DNA of 64,000 nt from Azadirachta indica (taxonomy: Eukaryota > Streptophyta > Magnoliopsida > Sapindales > Meliaceae): assembly GCA_022749755.1 (NCBI GenBank), contig CM040448.1, positions 13,886,481 through 13,950,480 on the forward strand. The letters are read 5' to 3'. The position numbers and the translations under genes are program-made. Positions 12,421-24,131 of this stretch are shown piece by piece; within the stretch, counting starts at the first letter, position 1, and each line of letters begins with the position of its first letter. The notes under the pieces are model-generated. The model saw only the letters and a program-made list of their open reading frames with translations, did no database searches and was not told the origin of the DNA.

Positions 12421-13867
12421 TGTTGAATGATTTACCACATAAGTGTATGTTATTGCAAAACAACTAATACAATATAACTAAAGTATCGTTCCTACAAGGA
12501 ATATTAATCAATTAAGTACTGAGGGTGGTTTTTCTTAAATTTATTTAAATAGTCGAAAATGATATGATGCAAAATTAAAGAAAATTAAAATAACTATAGA
12601 CTAATACACAAAATCTAAAGGGAAATTTCAATGAGACCAATATTTAGAACTAATAATTTAACTCAATATATTTACACGCAGTTATTCAAATTGTGTTATT
12701 TCGATTAATACCTATATTGTTAGTGTAACTACTCTTACTTATTCAACTATCTCTCTCGAGATCAATTGAATTTATTTATTATTTACGTGCTTACAACATC
12801 TCTATGTAACACAAATTAAACAGAAATGCATTATGAGTGGTAGTAATCACTAAATCTACTATACAAACCATATTAATACATCTTTGTTTAATATGCTATT
12901 TGTGGTGTTTATCACACAATTTAAATACAATTAATATTTCTCAATATTCATCGGTCCATGAATCAATTAAATAATGGCTAGTTAATTAATCGCATTATAT
13001 TCATGATAAACATGCAACATAGGAATGTTAATCAAGAATAACACAAAAATCAGAACATCAATGTTTTCAAAAGATTAAACCATTGCCCTAAATATTAAAT
13101 TTAACTAATCATAAAAAGGAGTTTACAACCAACATTCATAAGTTCAATCATCCATAATATACTCAAATATTCACAAATAGCTAAACTTAATACAATGAAA
13201 TAAGATAAGAGTTGAGAGAAGAACTATGATGGAGAATTTTTCTCCAAAATTTCTCCTTTTGCTTTCTTCCCAATCCACTCTCTCTCTCTAGCTTCGCACT
13301 ATCTCCCCTCTTTCTTTTCTTTCAAGCTATTCCCTTTCCAAAAGTAGGCTATCATATTCCCTAAACCTCTAAAAAAAATAACCCTAAGTTTTCCCAAATT
13401 AACTTATCCAAAAGTCATTCAAGTTTTCAGATTTATCCCAAGGAAGCATCCAAAATGAGTTTAACGAGCGCAAAAACGCCAAAATGGCGCGAGGGAGCAC
13501 AAAGATGTTAGCATGGATGGCACGGCCACGCCATCAATTCTGTCCCGAGTCAAAAAGCTTAGCATGGCCGCACCATCAATTTTGCACTGGGGCAGAATTG
13601 TCGCTTCTTCAACTTTCAAAAAATGGTGTTTTGGTCCCTAAAAGCTTTGCACTTTGGCCCTCGATTAACTTGCATTTCAAGCCCCAATTATCATGCAATG
13701 TAACCCTTGAATATCTTCCTTTCGAATAGAATTGATCTTAAATAGCCAATTCTCTCATTATCTTCACAAAACAATACAAATACATCAAATACCGATAAAG
13801 TTTGAGAAATAAACAAATAACTCAAATTTAAAAGTAAATGATAAACATGTATTTTACGCACTTATCA
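12421..13867. mobile_element. Probable solo LTR, about 1.45 kb (repeat family R, copy 1)
   Basis: Begins TGTTGAATGATT and ends CACTTATCA, with near-identical 5-bp flanks gtggt and gtagt. No proteins inside; an 81-codon open frame at 13484-13729 lies in its GC-richer part and is not a gene I can support. The same sequence family recurs near 44403-45850 and, inverted, at the right edge of the window. It sits between the type A relic and the second A+B block. Confidence 0.65.
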
Positions 13868-14215
13868 GTAGTGGACGTTTTATTTCGACAGGGGGAATTT
13901 TTAATAAAGAGAAAGAGAGAAAGTGGTAGATAAAGAAGGGTCAAATGTAAAAGACAAGAGCAGCTTTTGCTAAAGATATATAGACAAAGAATGGAATGGG
14001 TGGATAGAGAATTTTTGCAAAGAGAGAACGGAGTAAATATAAGAGTCCGGACCCCAAAACAAATAGACATTGTCGACTAGAATAGATTAAATGTGACTGA
14101 TTTATTCTTTAACTTCGCAAACAGTCGGCTAGAATAGATTTTGTGAGAACAATGTTTTTCGTTCCGGCAACCATAATTACTTGTGCAAGTTAAGTTACCA
14201 TTAATTATTTATAGC
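13868..14215. other. Spacer with no gene
   Basis: AT-rich DNA with purine-rich runs (gagaaagagagaaagtgg). Two short copies of gtcg(g/a)ctagaatagat lie at about 14070 and 14125. Nothing else recognised. Confidence 0.5.
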
Positions 14216-14630
14216 TCAGCGCACATGCAGACACCAATTAAAATGATAAAAGATTCAAAGCAGCTAGCTAGCGTGCTTGGAGGCTACGCTTTGGATATAT
14301 TCTTTAATACTTATTACTTTTTGAGTATTGATCACATGAAGTTTCTTTATCATATTCTCATGCATGAGTTTCACGTACGTACGAGGAGTATTCATATTCA
14401 AGAAAGTGACCAAAGCCGAGAATTAAATGAAAAGAATTCAGTTATTGGATGATCACTTTTTTTAGTTACTATATAAATTCTCCAAGACCTGAGGCCGAGG
14501 AAACATACATTAATTAATTCTAGTATCCCTTTACCGAGTTATTGGATGATCATTTTTTTAGTGTCCCAGTTTATCAGAGTTGATTTGTCTGGTCTTCAAA
14601 TTCTACTCCTTTTCTTTTTCATTGTTAATC

Positions 14631-17600
14631 ATGTAAGTAACCTTACTAATTAATTTTCATTTCTTGTTTTGGCATTTTACAAATCATCGGATTTTTCTTA
14701 TTTAATATTCATGATTTACATCCCCCAATCTAATTGTTTTTTATTATTTAATTTATTTTTAATCAATTTTCAAGGTTTCTTCAAAATTTATATAAAAAAA
14801 AAAATCTAAGTTATCGGTTTCTATCGCTTCATATTGTGAATGATAGCAATTATTACTGAACCGAACCGAATTAAGTTACCGAGTTTTTTAAATTGTTTTT
14901 TATGCTTGACTTATTTCACGTGTTATTAATTTAGACATTTTTGTATGATGTGTGGTTTATTTTATAGAAATATATATGTTTTTGTAGAGAAGGAATACAT
15001 ATGAGACAGGGACATGAACTGATCTATACTATGTATATGTTTTCGATTAATTAGGTCAAACCATGAGAAGACATCAAAAGATAAACGGAGATGGAATATC
15101 TTAAACCGAAAGAGGTCCCTGGGAGATTGGACTTTTGTTCTATTGTGTATGATAGCAATCGAAACCGACACTACGTTTCTACTAGCTGCTGAAATAGATA
15201 ATGATAAAAAGCGCGTTGTGTTAGACCGATTTATAAAGATTGAGGCGATTGTTAAGCGTTCAGCGGCTGATTTCTTTTACATAATCCATACTCTTTACCA
15301 ACTTAGTAGGGATTTAAAGAAAAACGCAACGATATCACTGTGGCTCATCTTCATGGTTGATCTTATTGCAGTTCTTCCAGTCCCACAGGTAGGCATGCAA
15401 GGCTATATATGATAATCATAGTTTTAAATTTTATTGTAGGTATTTTAAATTTTGTGTTAAATTTATATTTCTAGTTTTAAAGTTTCAAAATTTATATTTT
15501 CATGTATTGCGTTAGGGTTTATAACTTGCGTGTAACATATATGTTAAAATTAATATTTTTGTATTCAATATTATTTTAAAATATATAATCGAAAATTTAA
15601 AAAATATCTATATTATGGAATTGATAACAATTATATATCATATATACTGATTACTGAATGTAAACTGTGCAGGTGTTGGTTATTTATGCTGATCCAGAGG
15701 ACTTTATGTTTGCATTCCACTTCTTGCTGATACTACTTGTATTAAGGACCATCCGAATGTTCCCACTGTTTAGGAAAATGAAGTTGGAAGGCTTTGAAGA
15801 AATAATATTTGCCTTGGCTGTTTTCTTTTATTCTTTTGTAGATGCCAGCGGTGTGAGTAATTAATTACTTGAGATATAAACCATTCATTCATTGATTTAA
15901 AAAATTTTAAATTTTATATGTATCCTGCTTGCTTGTGATTTAAAACTAAAAAAAGGAAAAACAAAAATTTAATTGACTGGTGGGGTGGTTTTAGGTCTTT
16001 GGAGGCTTGTGGTACTTTTTGGCAGTGAAAAAAGAGACAGCATGCTGGAAGAAAGCCTTGCAAGTGCGTCCAGGAAACTACACATATCTTAATGATTTAT
16101 GCTCTAAAACCAACTCCAACTATAATTTCGGAATATTCAAAGAAGCTCTCACGTCCGGTATTGCGGACGCTAAGACTTCTGAAAGTTGGAAGAAGTTTAT
16201 TTATTGTTTTAGATGGGGCCTGCAAAGTCTCAGGTACGGTTTAGTTTTTATTTATTAATTTTTTCAGCTTAATTAATTTTCAAATATAGATATATTTTTT
16301 TTAATTAATTCTTATACATATATATGTTATAATTTAATCAATTTCTTTCTTTTGAGGATATATACACAGCTAGACAGGCATGTTACAACAACTTAATATA
16401 CATTTCATCAATTTAATTGATTGCTTTGCATTGCAGCGGTTTTGGTAACGGCCTCCAAGCAAGTACTGATAAAGAGGAAAACATCTTTGTTCTTTCAATT
16501 ACCTTGGTTGGCGTATCATTACTTGTGGTTTCAATTGGATTAGTCCAGGTTCGTGTGTGTGTGTATTTCCATATATATATATATATATATATATATGTTT
16601 TAACATGTTTCTACAAATTAATAACCCTACAATCTCCTGAAACGTACAGATGATTATAGATAACTATGTTACAAGTATCAGAGAAAGGGCATCAAGGAAA
16701 AAAGAGATAAAGCACAAGCTAGACCAGTGGAAGCCCCTTGAACGGCTTTCAGACAAGCTCAAAAAGAAAATTAAGAAATCCCTCCCAGACAAAATGCAGA
16801 AAACTACGGACGTAAATCTAGAAAATGTGCTCAATAATCTTACCGAGGAACTTAAAAGGAGGCAAAGGAGAAACTTTGCATAACTTTGCTAGAGCACGTA
16901 AGTGAATCGCTACCCCGTATGTATATGTGTCTGTTAGCAGGAATTGTTTAAATAATTGACTGATAAAGTAGGCCTTTCGGAATTTTCTCCGTTGTATTAT
17001 TTTTCTTGACTCAATATATAAGATGGAGATAGCTAGAATTAAAAAATTTTCATCTGAAGTAATTAACATGACATTTTCATATGATAATTATATGATTAAT
17101 AAATAATAATACAGCTTAGGATGAGAAATATATATAAGTTTTGACATCAGTGTCAACTTGATGTTCAATGCAGCTAGCCTTGCGTTAATCTTACGATTAT
17201 TAATTAATATTGGATGGATGCATGCATTTTCATTCTTACTCTTGTATTATTGGATGTATATTAAGGTAACAGAATTTTCCAATTGGAGAAAAGATTCATT
17301 GGAAGAACTGTGTAAATGCGTCAAGCCAGTTTCTTATCCTTCTCGCAAACACCTTGTCCAAATTGGAGATCCAGTTAATGGAATGATCTTCGTGCTGCAA
17401 GGCGAGCTATGGAACTACTCGACAAATGCCGATACAACTGCTGGCCCCGAAGAGGGTGACTTCTGCGGCAAAGAACTCTTTGCTTGGCTTCATAATTTAC
17501 CCTCTTCTGACAACCTGATCCCAACTTCAAATAGAGCCATCCAAGCCCTTACAAAAGTTGATGCATTTGCTCTTACGGCCCGTGACTTGAGAAAAGCATA

Positions 17601-17763
17601 TGCAAAGCAAATGTCGCCAAGACCTGCAGCGGAGCCTCCACAAAGTGCATCCAGTCAACGACAATTACGTGAAACTCCTACCAGGAGTTCGGGATGGTTC
17701 AATTCATTAAAACAGTTCCTGTTTCCGCCGCGAGGAAGGCCTACAACTGCTGAAGAAGCATAG
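14631..17763 (+). pseudogene. A2: type A CNGC, full exon set with a single 1-base frameshift
   Basis: Exons 14631-14632, 15055-15388, 15673-15852, 15995-16233, 16437-16548, 16650-16897 and 17266-17763 with good GT-AG sites. AT|G joins to MSNHEKTSKD, in frame with S1 (VLLCMIAIETD). S3 ends IAVLPVPQ; the S4 exon is 33 nt shorter than in type C; pore SGFGNGLQ; S6 ends VSIGLVQ; CNBD has FCGKEL and DAFALTARDL. Only lesion found: exon 6 is 248 nt where 249 are needed; a G is missing near 16860 compared with A1, so TEELKREAKEKL becomes TEELKRRQRRNFA and stops. Restored length would be near 537 aa, short for a CNGC, with no IQ helix and a Ser/Arg-rich tail ending TAEEA. It may be a young pseudogene or a base error in the assembly. 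Confidence 0.75.
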
Positions 17764-18599
17764 ATTAATTAATATTGGTCAGATGTTGTGATTTTAATGC
17801 TTTGATTTTATTGAAGCAGTTGACGTTAATGTTGTTTGTCTTAATTATAATATATGATTGACGGCAGTAATTAATGATAATAGTAATAATGCTACGTCAT
17901 CAGTATTCTAAATTAATTTTAACAAAATTTTATTTTGAAGATATATATTCCGAAACTCAAGGTAAAATGGAACTTTTTCAATTCTGTCTACTGCTTCTAT
18001 GTCTACGCTCATTTTTGTTTCTTAGCTGGAGTACTAGGAATTGAACAATTCATAAAATTTCTGCTGCTGAGATCGTTTGAATGATGGCATTTTTTGGTCC
18101 TTCGATTTTCATTGCTGTGATAATGTTGATTGTGACATTGGATTTTGTTCTGAAAAAATAATTACACAATTATTTTTTTTTTTTCTGGGTCGACTAAAAG
18201 AGTCAAAGTCCGAGACATGCGATATCCAATCCATTGAAGAAAAAGGTAATAATATTCTACTCGCCGCTACCGACAGAAAGAAGATCTTAAATTAACGTTC
18301 CCCTAATGAGGGAGCCAACATTCTACGCCGTCTTAAATAATCTTAATCCTTCTTCCATAGCTCGAGCTTGGAGAAGTAAGAGATAAGAGGGCCCTGTGGA
18401 GAATGCGATCAGAAATCCATAACCATAATAGAGTCCGACCATAGCAACCACCATACTTAATATAATAAACTTGTCTTAGAGACCCATTGAATTCAAGTGT
18501 TGATCGGTTTAGGAATGATCCTGCACTTCGAGGATGGTTACTCAGTCAAACTTGCAGAAATCCAAAGTTTTTCATCTTCTACTTTGATATTTCGTTGTT

Positions 18600-21031
18600 G
18601 AAAGTTGATCAGGTAAGTAATTATTTCGTGTATATTGATATGTATTACATGGAATTCTGCTAAGTTCATCTAGAACAGATCTTTTCTCGGCCAGAAATTG
18701 TGTACCAGTTGAAGAGAGTCGATGTCTCTAATTTTATATAGCGTGGCGGAGCCATGAACATATCTTTATATTACTTTGTGTTCTGATCGGGTCTCAGGAA
18801 CAGAATTTGGAGGAAGGTACAACAGGGCATCTTTCTATGGAAGTTAGATGTGGAACAATTCCAGTCTCTGGAAATTTATCGAGAGATTCACATCCTGTTG
18901 TTGAAATTCAAGAGATTAGAAGCATTAGAAAGTTGCTAAAATCTAGTTTTGGCACGTTAGCCGCCAGTCAGTCTTGCGTGAAGACATAAATGGATATTGC
19001 AGAAATTGGATTGTTCTTATGTGGTGTGTGATTGTGATCTTCGCAGATACTTGGTTTCTCTGCAGTCCTATGGTCAATGATGATAAAAAGTGAATAAAAT
19101 TTGAGAAAGATCCGTGGAGTTTAGCCAGTGCTGGCCGTTCAGTCTTTGATCTATTTTATACTATTGATAATTTTTTCAGACTGCACACTGGTATACGGAA
19201 ACGTGCAAGAAAAAAATCGTGGCTGTTCTTCGTCGTTGATTTTCTGATTATTCTTCCCATCCCAAAGTAAGACAAAGTCATTTGCTGCTAAAATTTCTTT
19301 CTATGATACTTTATAAGTTAGAATAAACTAATACAAACTAATTATCGAAACATAACAATCACCTTATACCCTCTTATGTAAATCTAATAGAAAATAAACA
19401 AATAGAACAACAATCATGAGCACAAAATTAATTCTTGGACAGTAACCACATCATCACAAAAGAATTATAACATAATTAATTTTAACGTGAAAAACCTCTT
19501 CAATTGAGAAGTAAAAACCACGAGATCGTAAACCACCCAAAAAATCTCCACTATAATCAAATAATGAGAATATATAATTTCTTTCTAATTAGAACTAGAA
19601 GTACACATGTACAACATTCTCAATATCACACAATTTTGGCAAACATCACATTCTACAAAGAAATTAGAGAAAATTTAAGAAAACATCATCAAAATGATAG
19701 TTTAATTTCCAGCTATAAAATATAGAGAAAGAGAGCTCCAAATCTAATTCCCACCGTTCAAAATTTAGTCCTCTAAGTTAGGAAGCTGCTAGTACAATTT
19801 CAGCTCAATCGAACCACAAATCGACCTACGATCAGCCACTTGATTAAAGTTGTTCCGAGTTTACTATTTTACCTCTCTCTCACGAACAGTACCCGCTCTC
19901 TCTAAAAATAATGAACAGTGTATTCATTTTCTCTCCTTAACACATATATATATATTACAATAAAAATTAAAACATTAAACCCTATTTGAGAAAAGAGCAA
20001 AATATCCTTAAACTAATTGGGCTTAATCACTATTGAAGAGAAATTGGGGCCATCTCTATATAGAAGAAAACTCAACCCAATAAATCTCCCCCTTTCCGAC
20101 TATATGAAGGGATTTGCCAACCGAATAATTGAACAACAAACTTCAAACTTTTCTCTCGGAATAGTTTTGGTTAACATATCAGAGATATTGTGATATGTTT
20201 GAATCTTTTTAAGTTCAAACATATTATTATTAAATGCATCTCTCAACCAATGATATTTTACATCAATATGTTTTGATTTTACATGAAAAGAGGAATCTTA
20301 CTGAAATGAGTTGCACTATGATTTTCATAAAATGCCACGTATCGCTGTTATTTGAAATCGAGTTCTTGTAAGAATCTCTTTATTCACAACAATTCTTTGC
20401 ATACTTTACTCGTTGTAATGAATTCTATCTCTGTAGTAGAAAGTGCAACACATTTTCGTAGCTTTGATTGCTATGATACGGCTCCACCTGAAAGTTTTAT
20501 CAAGTAACCCGTAATAGATTTTCGAGTGTCAACATCTCCGGTCATATCTAAATCCGTATAGCCAACTAACACAGATTCTCCACTTTTAAAGGTGAATCTA
20601 TCAAACTAGTTGTCTACACGGAGAGCTCTTACATTGTCCACGAGGGAAGCGCAATCGATAAGATGCTCTTTGTGGTGCAAGGAAACCTATGGATTCACAG
20701 CACTGGAAACACAGCAGCTGCCCTTCCGAGCACTGATAACTATGTTTATAATGGCGATGTTTGTGGAGAAGAACTTGTTGCTTGGGCTCAAGAGTACACT
20801 AAAATTGACCATTCTTCGCCTAACCTCCCTATCTCAACCAGAAGTATTCAAGCCCTTACAAAAGTTGAAGCATTTTTTCTGACGGCTGTTGACTTGAAAA
20901 GTCTAGCAATCACCAAGTGCAGTAGGACAGCTCGATTCATGAAAGCCATGCGATTCATAAAAGTATTCCTGGACGATGTCAACGAAATTTTGTCGCGTTC
21001 TAGAATGAGTACGCGAGTACGCAAACATTAA
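18600..21031 (+). pseudogene. B2: type B CNGC pseudogene lacking exons 3-6
   Basis: Exon 1 end near 18609 (atcag before gtaagt, so the ATG is lost) and exon 2 from 18798 (EQNLEEGTTGHLSMEVR), frameshifted near 18989 by a small deletion relative to B1. After about 19270 the gene is replaced by a minus-strand Copia fragment. The coding sequence resumes at about 20593 in the middle of the CNBD exon (ESIKLVVYTESSYIV), runs through DVCGEELVAW and EAFFLTAVDL and ends at 21031 (TAA). This last part is nearly identical to B1 exon 7 and keeps a longer C-terminus (RFMKAMRFIKVFLDD) that B1 has lost through a stop. Exons 3-6 and the start of exon 7 are absent. Confidence 0.85.
19290..20590 (-). mobile_element. 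3' fragment of a Copia retrotransposon inserted in B2
   Basis: On the minus strand from 20590 downward the sequence codes for a Copia RNase H end: SVLVGYTDLDMTGDVDTRKS, ITGYLIKLSGGAVS, then KCVALSTTEIEF and KELL, with two stop codons. Near 20090 a purine tract AAAGGGGGAGA precedes what should be the 3' LTR (about 19290-20085). Gag, integrase, most of RT and the 5' LTR are missing. It replaces exons 3-6 of B2, so insertion came with, or was followed by, a deletion. Confidence 0.78.
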
Positions 21032-21049
21032 CATTTACTAGAGAGCAAG

Positions 21050-22345
21050 CGCCATCAACTCGAGTAGATCCTGAGATTGTTGCTGAAGAACAATAAACTT
21101 GCCAAATCATGTGCTTTTTGTAATATATATATATATATATATATACACACACTTATGGCTATTTTTCAATATGAAAATCATAAATGATGTCTTGTTTCCG
21201 ACTATTAAATAAATCTCTTGAAAGCAGTTTGTATGCTGCTTAATGTTTTCGAACATTTAAATCTTTTGTCGTAGTATTAATTAGTATGAACAAATAAAGG
21301 GCGAGAATTCCTAGTTTCAGTATGGTTCGCTTTCCGAAATTATCAATTCGATTTGATTCGAGCTAAAAAAGGAGCAGTTCAATTTTTAATAATAGAACTT
21401 AATTTATCAAGACTGCGGTTCAGTTAAAAGAGATCAAATTGTTTTATAGGTTCCATTAGATTCGCCTTACTTATTAAATCCGAAGCGATTAAATTATTTA
21501 AATTATTTAATATAAGTAAAATATCTAAACTATTTTATTCGGTCTAAAAGGCTACAAATCTTTAAAAATTTTTTATTATAAAATAACTGTTAACTTTTTT
21601 ATATAATAATAATAATAATGTAATAAAAATAACTACTAAACTTTTAGAGTTTAGTAAAATATAACGTACTTATCTAAAATACATTATTAAAAATTTATAA
21701 CAAATTAATAATATAATATTTTTAATATATAATAAATTTATTTATTTTATAATATAATTTTATTTAAAATTATTTTATGCATATTTTAGCTATATATAAA
21801 TATATTTTATTTAAATTATCATAAATTATCATAAATATTATACATAAATATTTTGTAAACTAAACAAATTTAGAAATTTATATTTTAATTATAATATAGT
21901 AATAAATATTTTAATTTACAATATTTATCATTAATATAATTTTAAATTTTAATTAGTAGTTTAAATAAATTTTTTCAGTTAACTACTATTAAATAAAGAT
22001 ATAATCATCATTTTTTAATTACTATGATTCTGATAAAAATTTTAAAACTATTAAAATTTATTATTCCAATAATTCAAACCTTCAACACTGGTACATCATT
22101 TTCCCTAATTTAATTACTTTACTAAAACTATATGGATCAGAATGGTTCGGATCAGTGCTGGTTGCTGAACCATTTGATTCACTATTCGGAATCCAACCAT
22201 TTGATTCGATTTCTAAGCATGAGCCCAAACTGATCCGAGTCATACGTTCAGCAACCGGCTTATTAGTAGATAAACCGAACTTCACGGTTGGGCTTAAGTT
22301 ATCGCATCTTGACTCTACTGTCCGCAGGTATTTTCTGAAACTTTC
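21050..22345. other. AT-rich tail of the second A+B block
   Basis: Paralogous to 9740-11340; contains a TA repeat at 21123-21144. The open frames on both strands at 22082-22456 lie in the GC-richer end of this repeat and are not supported as genes. Confidence 0.5.
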
Positions 22346-23433
22346 GATTTGAATGTCCGCGTTGAAATTGATCAGAGTTCTGCAATGTCTTGCCAAATCT
22401 GTATTCGGAAAGTTAGGAAAACCATTGATGGTTTTGTGGCGTCTTCTGTTGGCCAAAGAGAATTTAAAGCATTCTTAGGAGGCCAAGATGGTGAATGCCC
22501 ATACATGGAAGCAGAATCGGGTAAAAGATGACAAAGAGAAATCGAGTAAGGATATTATTCATTATCATTCTCATCTTTTTTTCTCTTTGATTTGTCAGAG
22601 TTTGAGAAAACTTTGTTCATTTTATTTTGGAAATTGGTCATTTCTTATTACTTTTAGAATCTGGGTTTTGGTATCTTTCATTTCCAAAATGTGTCAATTT
22701 TCATTGTGAGAATGAGGATTATAACATTACCAATATGGTTTTATAAAAAGGAAAAATGGGAATTTTTCTATGCCGTCCTTTGCTTTTATTCTCATGTTTG
22801 CGCCTGAGCTACCTTAAATACCAGGAACTGGACGATCAATATGTTTTTCTGTTGACTGAAAGTCAAAGTCTTTGAGGTGGGTAATCCAATTCGAATGAGC
22901 CTGCAGCAAATAACGTGTGAGCATCAAATTTGTAGTCCTATCATTTTTAAGTAATTTTCAGCATTTAACATATCTAATAAAACTGATCTTTTTTTTTTTT
23001 GAAATATTATATATTACATGTATAATCTAATCTAGGGTGGGAACAGTATTGCAGGGGTCAAAGCCCATCTCTCAATGAGAGATCCCAGCTCCTGACGGGC
23101 TAGGCCCGACTGGTTTAATAAAACTGATCTTAGTACTCCTTTGTAGTGGTAATTTGTTAAGGATCCTGCAGTTGAAGCACGGTTGATATATCTAATGTTG
23201 ATAGAATTTTGTTAATTTAATTCTAGAAAGATTTCAATTGGCCAGAAATTCTGTTGCAGTCAAAGAATGCAAAGCTTGTGATTATCCTGTGGTTGAGCTG
23301 TTTCAGTAATTATACTGTTTGTTTTTTTTTTTTTTTTTTTTTCCCTATTTCTACCTTTATATTTCAAATCTTATGGTGCACATATGTGGACGGAGCTGTA
23401 ATCTTGATATATTTTGTAGTGGTGACGTCTCAG
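22346..23433 (+). promoter_or_regulatory. 5' flank of B3 with SINE-like insertion and poly-T
   Basis: Parts near 22690-22910 and 23160-23260 resemble the 5' flanks of B1 and B2. The exon-1 donor (cat|gtaagt) cannot be found, so the original start region is probably deleted. A 20-odd base poly-T lies at about 23321-23342. Confidence 0.4.
22991..23116 (-). mobile_element. SINE-like insertion, 126 bp, minus strand
   Basis: Flanked by a perfect 15-bp direct repeat aataaaactgatctt (22976-22990 and 23117-23131). The left end is a poly-T tract, that is a poly-A tail on the minus strand. The minus-strand body carries GGCTTTGACCCC, close to an RNA polymerase III B box (GGTTCGANTCC). Size, tail and long target duplication fit a short interspersed element; I do not recognise the family. 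Confidence 0.72.
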
Positions 23434-24084
23434 GAGCAGAATTTTGAGGAAAGTACAGCAAGGCAAATTTCCTTGGAACTTAGAGATGGAACAAACTCAG
23501 TCTCCATAGATTTGCAAAGAGACCCACATTCTAGTCTTGAAATTCAAGGGATCAGGAGCATTAGGAAATTACTAAAATCTTGTTGTGCCTTAATAGCCAA
23601 AGGCCACATCTACATGAAGAAAATCTTTGAAACTCATGGAGGTTGCAGGAATTGGAAGTTTCTTCCATATTTTTTTCTTGCACCCTCTGTGGGGACTGCT
23701 TTATTCTATATTCCCATGGTCAATGGTAACAAAATGTGCATTCAATTGGACAAGGATTTGGGGACTATAGCTAGCGTCAACCATTTATTTTATGCTGTTG
23801 ACAAAATTTTCAGACTAGGACATGCAGTTATATGTAAAAATGCAAGGAAACACTCATGGCTCTTCTTCTTGATTGAGATTTTGGTCATTCTTCCTATCCC
23901 ACAGGTAAGGAAGACTCTTTTACAGCTAAATTCTTTCTCTCTACTTTTGTATGTTTAACTTACAGGGATATTATAATGCAATAGTTATCTTAGATAGGAT
24001 AAGACACTTTGCTAAGTATTAAAGTAGTCACAATCAGACAAGTATACATTTTTGTTTAACATTCAGCGTTGGTGCATGTATGTA

Positions 24085-24131
<47 letters not shown>

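Noticed and set aside
13484..13729. 81-codon open frame as a small gene
   Set aside because: Located in the GC-rich part of the solo LTR; the other family copies do not preserve the frame.
15143..15412. Start of A2 at the ATG at 15149 or the internal GTG/ATG codons of exon 2
   Set aside because: This would remove part of S1; the split AT|G start gives a longer open frame with a normal N-terminus.
22082..22531. Opposed open frames of 124 and 60-65 codons
   Set aside because: They fall in a repeated non-coding tail that in its other copy (11.1-11.3 kb) is not open.
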